A stretch of 26,200 nt of DNA, from assembly GCA_003427395.1 (NCBI GenBank), contig BFEA01000322.1, positions 1,309,966 to 1,336,165 of the forward strand, given 5' to 3'. The notes beneath the pieces are model-generated. The model saw only the letters and a list, made by a program, of their open reading frames with translations, was not told the DNA's origin and did no database searches. The position numbers were made by a program, and so were the translations under genes. This DNA comes from Chara braunii. Lineage: Eukaryota > Streptophyta > Charophyceae > Charales > Characeae. Positions within the stretch are counted from its first letter, which is position 1. Every line of letters begins with the position of its first letter. This document shows, one piece after another, positions 19,750 through 26,200 of this stretch.

Positions 19750-19887
19750 TACACCACCATCTCTTAGTTTTTATTGCAACGTTTCTGTTGCGGCTTGTCT
19801 TTTATCATTCCATGCTAAATTAGCACATTGCCTTACCATTTCCCTCAGAGGCTCTGCAAGGGTGGCAAAATGAGGAATAAAAATCCT

Positions 19888-20901
19888 CTAGAATCCACAG
19901 ACTCCCAAGAAACTCCTGACGTCTGTCACTCTTTTGAGAGGCAGATGCCAGTTCAAGATTTTGTCTATCTTCCAGGGCTCTGGACTACTACCCTTGGAGA
20001 AGCATCTGAAGCCCAAGATTATCACTTCTGGTTGGAAAAGAAGGGACTTTGGTCCACTAGCAGTCAGATTATACCTCTGAAGTCTCTCTAGGACCATCTT
20101 TACTCCCTCAGCATGTTCCCAGACAAACTTTTTGACTCCCCCTATGACCAAAGTCTCATCTCTTACCAAGAGTCTTTTAACAGGATTATCATCAATGTAA
20201 GGACTGGTTATTTCAGGAGAAATATCCTGCATGACTTTGATCATATCCCTTTGGACCACTGCCACTCCGTTAGTCCAGCCCTGAGGTACCACACACATCT
20301 GAACAAGTCCCCTCGGCGTGTGCATGACAGTCATGGGTCGGCTAGTGGGATCAATAGAGAACTGATCATAGCCAGAATACAGATTAACTAGGGAATAAAT
20401 ACACCGATTAACAAATGATTCAGCGAGGAGATCAGCATTAGGAAGATTACCTGCATCACGTACCGTCACAAAATTGAGCTTATGAAGATTTTGTATCTAT
20501 CTTAGCCCGCCCCCTGGTTTCCAACAAGAAAACCAGTGGTTAGCATACGGTCCATCAGCAGGTTCAGCAACATTAGATGCAATCTTTTTGTCAAGATACT
20601 TCACAACTTCTGCCTCTTCTTTCAAGGTATACTTGGTTGGTCTATCATTCCATGGAACATGATCAACTGTCCAAATTTTGGCCATCTTGATCATGTCCAC
20701 GTTCAATCGCACTCTCTCTTCATCATTAAAGGAGAAAGTACCAAAGAATTTCTGACACATCCTGAAGATATATTCTTTCTCTTTGGGCAGGATAAATTGA
20801 TCCGAGTCTATCTTCATTGTGTGAAACCTCTCTTTGGTGACCCTATTCTCCAGTTTTGTTGATTCCCTCAATGCTCTTATAATTTTCCTCTCCTTTTTCA
20901 A
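19888..20901 (-). pseudogene. Reverse transcriptase of element 2
   Basis: Two open segments in one frame (20901-20497 and 20469-19888) are separated by TAG at 20497-20499. The first has the thumb-proximal region ending in FSCWKPGGGLR. The second has YSLVNLYSGYDQ, TPRGLVQMCVVPQGWTNGVA and the catalytic block PYIDDNP at residues 90-96. In the first palm block the catalytic Asp is replaced by Asn29 (VNL where the family has a D), so the polymerase should be inactive. A TAG at 19888 ends the frame after FLGVCGF. The PQGWTN form, in place of the GLTNAP of element 1, marks a different Ty3/gypsy lineage, one I associate with fungal-type elements; this needs a tree. The 5' part of the frame at 20901 follows an in-frame TAA, with pol-like sequence upstream. 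Confidence 0.85.
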
Positions 20902-21200
20902 TGCTTAATCTTTCTCTATTAGGACTGCCACTGAGTTTTTCTTCACCCCCTTGGGCTTGTATTTTCTTTTTGACCCAGTGACTATTTTCCTAAAAAAGGG
21001 TGAGTCGATGCAAATCTCAATTCTATCTTTCCTCCCTTAGCAGTCTCTACAGCTTTCTTGAAGGCTTCAATTTGCCCGTCCTCAGCCTCGAGTTTACCAA
21101 AGGCTTTTATCATTTTCGAAACCTGATTGATTCCCACTGAAATCTTTTCTTTTGTTTCTCGTTTTCCTTCCTCTTTTAGTCTCCTAACCCTTTCAGCAGA
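20902..21200 (-). pseudogene. Protease-RT linker of element 2, degraded
   Basis: The minus strand carries Lys-rich frame fragments, including KIVTGSKRKYKPKGVKK, in phase with the RT segment but ending in TAA just before it. This is the usual spacer between protease and RT. No independent gene is visible. Confidence 0.45.
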
Positions 21201-21821
21201 TTATTCCGTCCTGATCGAATTAGCAGATAGTTGATGCTTGAAGTCATTTTTCGTACTGACCATAAAGGTCTGCTCTTGAGCAGTCTCGGGATCTTGTAGA
21301 CTGATCCAAGATGACCCCTCATGACTGAAAAATTGGACTGCCCCCATCCTATGCAAGAATGGAGTTCCCAAGATACAGTCATGATCCGGATCCGGCACTA
21401 CAAAACCCAGTAACTCCACAGTGATTGTCCCAACCCTGATAGGCAAATTATCAATAAATCCAGCCACGAACAGCTCTCCTGCAATATTACTTAGTATATT
21501 TTGTGCAGGTCTATCAATAGATAAATTACATGTTTCCATCGTTCTTCGTAAAAGAAGTATCATCTCTGCCCCATAATTCACTTGATTAATGCGAATTGTA
21601 AGGTGCCCACAACCCATGGTTGCGAATCTCATCTTGCAACCTGGTAGTGATCTATTCACTTGGTTGGGAAAGACTGACCCCAAATAATTAACTTCCAATT
21701 TCTTCTTCTCAATTAACTTCTTCAACTTTTCTCTTAGTTTGGGCGCTAGCGTCATTGCTTCCTTGAAAGACAGTGTCACTTCCGTTTCTTCCAGCATTTT
21801 AACAATTACATCAGAAATCAC
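21201..21821 (-). pseudogene. Aspartic protease of element 2, active site altered
   Basis: The frame of 206 residues has a charged N-terminal segment with Lys-rich helix (about 29-42), then a retropepsin-like fold. The active-site loop reads NQVNYGAEMILL, with Asn82-Tyr83-Gly84 where the family has Asp-Ser/Thr-Gly. The second conserved strand is clear at 146-154 (DHDCILGTP). With the catalytic Asp gone the enzyme cannot work. The frame starts without a clear ATG and overlaps the end of the gag frame in another phase, so it was probably reached by frameshifting or has been displaced by an indel. Confidence 0.7.
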
Positions 21822-21837
21822 AATCTCATCATCTAAA

Positions 21838-22788
21838 TCACTTTTGAGAATTAATTTTCTCTTTACTTTTGATAATTAATTTTCTCTTTGTCCCCGGTTC
21901 ATTCTTTTCCTGTGAACGTTCCTGTTCAGGGTCATCAAGGATATTAATAAGTGACTCCTCAACTTTCTTTCTTTTCTTTTCTTCTATCATTTGAGGTGTC
22001 ATACGGGTTTGGTGGTTTCTCACTTCACCGACCCTGACACTGGGTTCCATGATAAGTTCTGGGGGTAGATCACCATGGAACGACATCATGTTAGCCAGGA
22101 GATGAGTCATTTCATTGGAAGAGGACTCTACTAATCCAGAACGATTCTTAGAAGTATGATTCCCTCCCAATGGAGACTCACTTGTAAATGCCTCGTTAGG
22201 CTCACACTCTGTCAGTATTAAGGACTGCAGAGGCAACTCAATCATGGTATAACGGTCACTTGCTCTTTGTACTAGCTCATTAGGCAAGTCTCCAATGAGG
22301 AAATGAACATTCACATTGGTCTTTCTCTTCTTCTTAATCTTCATCTTTTCATCATGTTTAAGAGCAAGAAGCCTCATACCTCCCGGATGTCTGGGATCCA
22401 ACTTATTCCATGAACTATCACAGACATGACCCATCGCATCTTTCTTTGCCACCCCACTCCTTACATCCTCCTCAAGAGGCTTGCAATAAGTGGTAGTATG
22501 ACCCCCTTCGCCACAATAGTAGCAGGTAAAACTCATCTTAGGACGCTCATCATATTTTCTTCTCTCTCTGTTTCCTCCATCACCGTTCTTCCCATTCCTT
22601 TTGGGTCTGGATGAATCCCCCTTCTTACCAGAACTTTCATTGTCATCATTATCATCGTCATCTTCCTCACTTTCAACCTTTTTCTTTCTCTTGTCATCCA
22701 CAGCATGTGTTGCAGGCCTTGCAGGCATAAAGTTAGCCATCACTTTTTGAAGAATATTCTCAGCAGTCAGATTGCTTCCTTTATTCAT
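21838..22788 (-). pseudogene. gag of element 2, nucleocapsid part
   Basis: The 316-residue frame is in phase with the capsid frame to its right, from which it is parted by TGA at 22894-22896 and TAA at 22804-22806. It has an acidic/basic low-complexity region (residues 33-80) and a perfect CX2CX4HX4C zinc knuckle, CYYCGEGGHTTTYC (Cys89, Cys92, His97, Cys102), which binds the packaged RNA. The segment after the knuckle (KPLEEDVRSGVAKKD) is typical of gag-pol polyproteins of fungal-type gypsy elements, in my judgement. The C-terminal 200 residues are a charged linker to the protease. The frame ends in TGA at 21838-21840, where the protease frame already overlaps in another phase. Confidence 0.75.
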
Positions 22789-22893
22789 TCCATTCTCAGT
22801 CTCTTAGTCCTTGGTCAAAGTACTGATCTGATCCAGTGACCATTTCTTATGGGAGACAGTAGGTAGAGTTTTTATGATTGCAACTATTTCATC

Positions 22894-23460
22894 TCATCTG
22901 AGAGGATATTGTTGAGCTTGATTAAGGACTGCTTGCCTTTCAGTATCAGTAAAATTTGTCAAAAATATATGGCATCTCTGAGCTTCATCCAAATATAGAA
23001 GTTTTCTTGCAATTCGGATAAAGGTATGAAGAAAAACGTTGAAAGTATCATATTTTGTTCTTCTGATGTTGAGTAAATCCTTAGTTGTTGTTGGAACTGA
23101 ATCTTTCTCGAATTCCTTTTTCAATCTCTCCTTGACCTCTTCCCAGGTAGTGACCCCTTCCATCAATTCTTGAACTGCCAATCTTGAGTAAGTATCACAA
23201 TAAGATTGAAGATGCTTAAGCCGTTGCTTATCTGTCAAGCCATAACTCAGACCGAATAATTCATATTCATCCAGGAAATCATTAACCTGGGGTCCTCTGA
23301 AGCAGGGAATTCTCTCATCTGGCCTTTTTGCTCTTGCAATGTCTGACCCTCCTTTTATAGTATCAACACTTTCAACCAACTCCCGTATAACTCCAACTAA
23401 GGTCTTTTCATTGGTCCCTGCTGATGTACTCGGCCTTCCTCGCCCTGCCATCTTGACCAT
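22894..23460 (-). pseudogene. gag of element 2, capsid part
   Basis: The ATG at 23460 is followed by a basic, Ser/Gly-rich start, then a helical region with IPCFRGPQVNDFLDEYELF, QSYCDTYSRLAVQELMEG, WEEVKERLKKEFEKDS and further amphipathic helices, as in the retrotransposon gag (capsid) domain. The pattern W.E.K..L...F with surrounding helices is characteristic. It stops at TGA 22894-22896 after QQYPLR, but gag-like sequence goes on in the same frame into the nucleocapsid. About 90 bp separate it from the small ORF at 23554-23772, read in the same direction. Confidence 0.75.
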
Positions 23461-23553
23461 AGATCTTTCCCGGATATTCTCTTCTCTTCCTGTTGCCCTT
23501 CAATCTCCCACTCTTTTCGCAAGGGATACAGACTCATTTCTCTCTTCTTTTGT

Positions 23554-23772
23554 CTACTCTACCCCTTGAGAGTTCTGTACATATAGGGTATAAGCAATAA
23601 TTGATTGGGTAGTGATCAAGGGCAGTGCAATCCTTCTCAGCCTTCCAATGTAATGTTCAATCAACTCTCTCTCATCATCCCTACTTAGTCTTCTGTCATA
23701 TTCGAAATCCTTTATAGTACCCCGAATCATAAAATATCGAGTCAGGTCTATAATCTCATAATCAAATTGCAT
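23554..23772 (-). CDS. Family B small ORF next to gag (72 aa)
   Basis: Starts at ATG 23772, ten bases after the stop of the neighbouring ORF at 23782-24066. The two align by eye: RGTIKDFEYDRRLSRDDERE against EGRIVKVEGTLRIFDRNLST, then a helix with R-I-A-L or S-A-L-R, and IIAYTLYV against EITYLLKV. It resembles less strongly the ORFs at 8382 and 9148. Tight spacing suggests a shared transcript upstream of gag. There is no recognisable enzyme motif. It might be a Gag accessory, a regulator of element expression or a remnant of a longer split gene; none can be chosen. Confidence 0.5.
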   Translation of the reverse strand: MQFDYEIIDLTRYFMIRGTIKDFEYDRRLSRDDERELIEHYIGRLRRIALPLITTQSIIAYTLYVQNSQGVE

Positions 23773-23781
23773 CGTTTACAG

Positions 23782-24066
23782 TCAATTGTTGATCCTTCTT
23801 GCAAGAGAGACCCGTTCCCGAGAAGTGTGGTATGATACTCTCTCAGTAGTTCCTACTCTCACCACCTTTAATAGATAGGTTATCTCAGTCTTATCAGTGA
23901 CAATTCTCAAGGCAGAATCTCTCATGCGATCAAAGAAAGGTTGTAAGAACTCAAACTCATCTAGGGTAGAAAGATTTCTGTCAAAGATCCGAAGAGTCCC
24001 TTCTACCTTGACTATTCTACCTTCCAACACAACTCCTAGTGTCAGTTGTTCAGTCAAACTGGGCAT
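23782..24066 (-). CDS. Family B small ORF (94 aa), function unknown
   Basis: Starts at ATG 24066. It is predicted to mix strands and helices: GVVLEGRIVKVEGTLRIF, then FLQPFFDRMRDSALRIVTD, then EITYLLKVVRVG and a basic tail. It is the immediate upstream neighbour and paralogue of 23554-23772. No signal peptide or transmembrane segment. The duplicated state and the conserved order strand-helix-strand suggest a small globular domain. The plus-strand frame across the same bases is a shadow. Confidence 0.5.
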   Translation of the reverse strand: MPSLTEQLTLGVVLEGRIVKVEGTLRIFDRNLSTLDEFEFLQPFFDRMRDSALRIVTDKTEITYLLKVVRVGTTERVSYHTSRERVSLARRINN

Positions 24067-24229
24067 TGTTAATCATCATAAGCAACATCTGAAAGGTAGA
24101 TTTCAGGTTGGACATAATCAAGGATCTCGAATCTGTGTTCAAAGGTACTCAGAAGTAGGGATTTTATCATCACAGTGGAGTTTTTTTCTCTTGCTCTACC
24201 AATCTCAGCAATATCTTCCAATAGAGGCA

Positions 24230-24640
24230 TCAAATCTCTCCTGCCTTCAAATCCCTTAGCAATTGAGAACTAAGGAGCCTCTCGAATTGTCTTACTTCTT
24301 TCCCCCAGGTTACTTTTCTTTTTAACTTTTCAAGCCACTCTTTGGTTCTTATGAGACTAATATAAGCACCTGTCTGACACTTCAAGTAGTCATCTTCCTT
24401 TTCTAGGCCTGCTGGTACATAAATCCGTACGTCCAGGCTGCCAGTACTCAGGAATTTGACCACTGGGATGTGAAATATTATGGGCCCTCTCTCATAAGTC
24501 TCATACCTCAGGATCACAAAAGGATTATCACACCCTATCACCGCATAGAGTTTACCCCTCACAGTAGTTATCCTGGCTACTGAGAGTATTCTTCTTGGGC
24601 CCTCTTCACTTTCCATGCAAACTTTATCATGGCATACCAA
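24230..24640 (-). CDS. Family A ORF (136 aa), function unknown
   Basis: The conserved part starts near residue 24 (TTVRGKLYAVIGC) and includes ILRYETYERG, a hydrophobic strand, LDVRIYVPAGLEKED and the motif LKRKVTWG (about residues 106-113), which matches KRKVEWG in the copy at 25117-25470. The first about 20 residues overlap the tail of the copy at 24577-25052 in another phase, so the real start is probably downstream of the ATG at 24640, or the two copies were once fused. No known domain. Confidence 0.55.
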   Translation of the reverse strand: MVCHDKVCMESEEGPRRILSVARITTVRGKLYAVIGCDNPFVILRYETYERGPIIFHIPVVKFLSTGSLDVRIYVPAGLEKEDDYLKCQTGAYISLIRTKEWLEKLKRKVTWGKEVRQFERLLSSQLLRDLKAGEI

Positions 24641-25052
24641 TTGTTTTTAGATAGATTGATATCAGGTAAGGGAGGGACTGAAAATCCATCACAGACAGTA
24701 AATCGAGTCGACCCAGTCAAGCATTTGTTCTCTCTCAAGTCTCTCTTTCTCTCTCAGTACTACCTCTTCAGCAAATCTCCAGCATCTCTCACACTGCATC
24801 AGCACTTCTTTCTTTTGGAACATAGATTCTCACATCATACACATCCACATCTGTGAAATAGAACGTCAGTACATATAATCGTTCCTGCTCCCATCCGGTC
24901 TCGACCATCTCATACTTGACAACTTCATATGGAAATGTTTCTCCCTTGCTTAGAGTATTCAGCGACCTTAGGAGACATTCGACCTTCTCTTGACTTGGAC
25001 CCGAACCTCTGTCAAAATTTGACCTTCTTTGTCTGATTATTTCTGCTGAAAT
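24577..25052 (-). pseudogene. Family A copy split over three frames
   Basis: No single frame covers it, yet three consecutive frames match the family in order. Frame one (25052-24789) has FPYEVVKYEMVETG, a hydrophobic strand and VDVYDVRIYVPKE, comparable to DIYDICPYVKEG of the next copy upstream. Frame two (to 24689) has a charged helix with Trp. Frame three (to 24577) has SVPPLPDINLSKNNWYAMI, matching the VPIPPIPD tail of 25117-25470 and PPVP...W..MI of 7337-8218. Two frameshifts are therefore inferred. Sequencing error is possible, since this is a draft assembly. Confidence 0.5.
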
Positions 25053-25116
25053 CTATTCAGCTCTCATGACCACCATTTATTTTCTCTTTTGTCAATACCA
25101 TGTTGATTATCGGCAG

Positions 25117-25470
25117 TCAGTTAGTCCCATCACAATAGCTGTCAGGTATAGGCGGGATTGGAACAGTCTTGTATGTTATTGGCATTATACCCCATTCCAC
25201 TTTCCTCTTTTGCTTGATCAGGTCTATCTTTTCATCATAGATAAATTGGATCACGATCTCCCATAACCAATTAAAGTTTTCACCATCATTGTTGCCTCCT
25301 TCCTTGACATAGGGGCAGATATCATAGATATCTCCCTCCAAGAAGTCAGTCAGCACTACGCAGATGGTTGAGCCACAAGAGTGATAGCTCCAACAAGCCT
25401 CATACCTGTAAGAAAATATTCCTCTTGTGGTAAGTTTAGACAATTCTCTCAGAACACCGTCGACCAGCAT
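25117..25470 (-). CDS. Family A ORF nearest the 5' LTR (117 aa)
   Basis: The frame holds VLRELSKL, FSYRYEACWSY, ICVVLTDFLEGDIYDICPYV, a Trp-containing helix, KRKVEWG and VPIPPIPD. It aligns with residues about 90-205 of the ORF at 7337-8218. It stops at TGA 25117-25119 after DGTN, exactly where the other copies have Trp; the same frame goes on for about 20 codons with LPIINMV, so the stop is probably a nonsense mutation. It is the first complete-looking ORF after the primer binding site of element 2. Confidence 0.55.
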   Translation of the reverse strand: MLVDGVLRELSKLTTRGIFSYRYEACWSYHSCGSTICVVLTDFLEGDIYDICPYVKEGGNNDGENFNWLWEIVIQFIYDEKIDLIKQKRKVEWGIMPITYKTVPIPPIPDSYCDGTN

Positions 25471-25509
25471 TTGTCTCAGTCCGTCTCACTCTCTTCCTCT
25501 CAATTCCCT

Positions 25510-25662
25510 TCAGTGTGTTGGGAAATAATAGAGCATACCTGATGTCAAGCTTGATTCTCTCCAGTCAATAGTATCAATCTCCTTCCCCGATCCAGTGTGG
25601 TACCTCACGTAAGGAAGAAATAGATCACAGTTAGCTGCTGTGATTCTCAAGAGAATCGGGAC
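25510..25662 (-). pseudogene. Possible family B fragment in the leader
   Basis: An open stretch of about 50 codons without ATG, read VPILLRITAANCDLFLPYVR and onwards to a TGA at 25510. LRIT followed by a hydrophobic strand and V-R recalls LRIVTDKTEITYLLKVVRVG of the ORF at 23782-24066. The match is short. It may equally be untranslated leader. Confidence 0.2.
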
Positions 25663-25783
25663 TCAAATGAGAATAATAAAATTAACATGAAGCTCACAAA
25701 ATTGTCAACTGTTCTCACATCCTAATCAAAGCTCAAAGATGATGTTGACCCAAGTTCGTTCTGGACACGAAAATCTTTTCATG
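25663..25783 (-). other. Leader of element 2 next to the primer binding site
   Basis: About 120 bases with no open frame of interest. It is the beginning of the untranslated region after the primer binding site. Confidence 0.5.
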
Positions 25784-25801
25784 TCCCCTGCAACGGNGCC
25801 A
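25784..25801 (-). other. Primer binding site, tRNA-Asp type
   Basis: On the minus strand this reads TGGCNCCGTTGCAGGGGA. The complement of the 3' end of plant tRNA-Asp(GUC), recalled from established knowledge, is TGGCGCCGTTGCCGGGGA, so 16 of 18 bases agree, with one N and one mismatch. It lies four bases inside the LTR end at 25806, as expected for the start of minus-strand DNA synthesis. This fixes the orientation of element 2. Confidence 0.8.
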
Positions 25802-25805
25802 TTTT

Positions 25806-26200
25806 TGTCGCACTTTTTCCAGTCGGGCCACTTCGGGCGACCGGAAACCCAACAGGCTGTCACGCAGGATTTTGTATGTGATTATAATAAATAAAAAAAT
25901 TAAATAATGCAAATCCCTTCCTGTTGTATGCGTCCGGCTTCGAGCGAGACCCTTCAATTACGGTCTTCGCCGGCCCCCGGTCTTAGGAATTTTTTATTTT
26001 GATTCGGATCAGTTGAACATCATGCAAATAAATAATCATAAAAATTATGGGGTGCTATGCATGCATCAATTATGTTAATCTGATTTTGAGAACTGTGACA
26101 GAATTATCCAAGATGACATTCATTAAGCATAACTAAGCAAGAAGCAAGACTGACTGACTCTAGCAACGACAGAGGCAATTGAATGAGGGAAGAATGAGAA
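25806..26200 (-). repeat. Right (5') LTR of element 2, partial
   Basis: It starts TGTCGC and is colinear with 6735-7129 to the last base of the window, with about 14 mismatches and no gaps. In the element's orientation this is the end of the 5' LTR. The window ends at the base matching 7129, just where the left copy meets an N, so the contig probably ends or is gapped here as well. Confidence 0.85.

Larger units (their letters stand above)
6735..26200 (-). mobile_element. Element 2: giant minus-strand Ty3/gypsy-like retrotransposon, nested in element 1
   Basis: Terminal repeats of the same orientation start at 6735 and 25806. A tRNA-Asp primer binding site lies just inside the right copy, so the right copy is the 5' LTR and transcription runs right to left. 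In that order come small ORFs, gag, protease, RT, RNase H and integrase, then a long 3' stretch. From outer end to primer binding site it spans 19 kb, with the 5' LTR still running off the window. Gag-pol takes only about 5.75 kb. The 11 kb between the integrase stop and the left end is either an extraordinarily long 3' region plus LTR, or contains further insertions. The coding frames are riddled with stops. Confidence 0.8.

Noticed and set aside
19828-20862. Plus-strand frames of 87-108 codons
   Set aside because: They are antisense shadows of the element 2 RT.
1-26200. CRISPR arrays, toxin-antitoxin or phage-defence systems
   Set aside because: The window is eukaryotic repeat DNA; its tandem repeats lack regular spacers and no such genes are present.

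Overview
The window looks like repeat-rich nuclear DNA of a eukaryote, probably a plant or streptophyte alga. A charophyte such as Chara would fit the style of the first reverse transcriptase, but that is an impression from memory, not a search result. There are no bacterial operons, rRNA genes, recognisable tRNA genes or CRISPR arrays. Nearly everything I can name belongs to two nested Ty3/gypsy-type LTR retrotransposons, both broken by stop codons and frameshifts. Single Ns, exact duplications around Ns and an uncut sequencing adapter show a draft short-read assembly.

Layout. Positions 1-72 are an assembly chimera: a 34-bp piece of LTR sequence joined to a Nextera mate-pair junction adapter. 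Positions 73-868 hold weak coding traces of unknown function. From about 869 to 6734 lies element 1 on the + strand: a probable 5' LTR (869-2231), a primer binding site like the initiator-Met type, a 1.5-kb leader, then a decayed gag-protease-RT. Its RT stops dead at 6734, where element 2 begins.

Element 2 lies on the - strand and runs from 6735 past the window end. A 395-bp LTR segment starts at 6735 and recurs at 25806-26200 with about 14 mismatches and no indels. Next to the right copy is a primer binding site matching plant tRNA-Asp. Reading leftwards from there come a cluster of small ORFs (25662-23554), then gag, protease, RT, RNase H and integrase (23460-17708), and then about 11 kb without recognisable retroelement enzymes (17707-6735). 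That stretch contains several minisatellites, a possible + strand promoter and small ORF (13976-15367), and near the left LTR a second cluster of small - strand ORFs (9880-7337).

The most unusual content is these small ORFs. They fall into two families that appear at both ends of element 2. Family A (7337-8218, 25117-25470, 24577-25052, 24230-24640) shares a G-x-IYD-x-x-PY-K-like core, a KRKVxWG motif and a PPxPD...W..MI tail. Family B (8382-8636, 9148-9411, 23782-24066, 23554-23772, perhaps 9689-9880 and 25510-25662) is about 70-95 residues long with an I-x-Y-x-x-Y-like strand. I recognise neither family. They may be accessory genes of a giant retrotransposon lineage.

Both elements look inactive. 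Catalytic Asp is replaced by Asn in the element 2 protease and RT, and several stop codons sit where the family has Trp, which fits G-to-A decay of methylated DNA.
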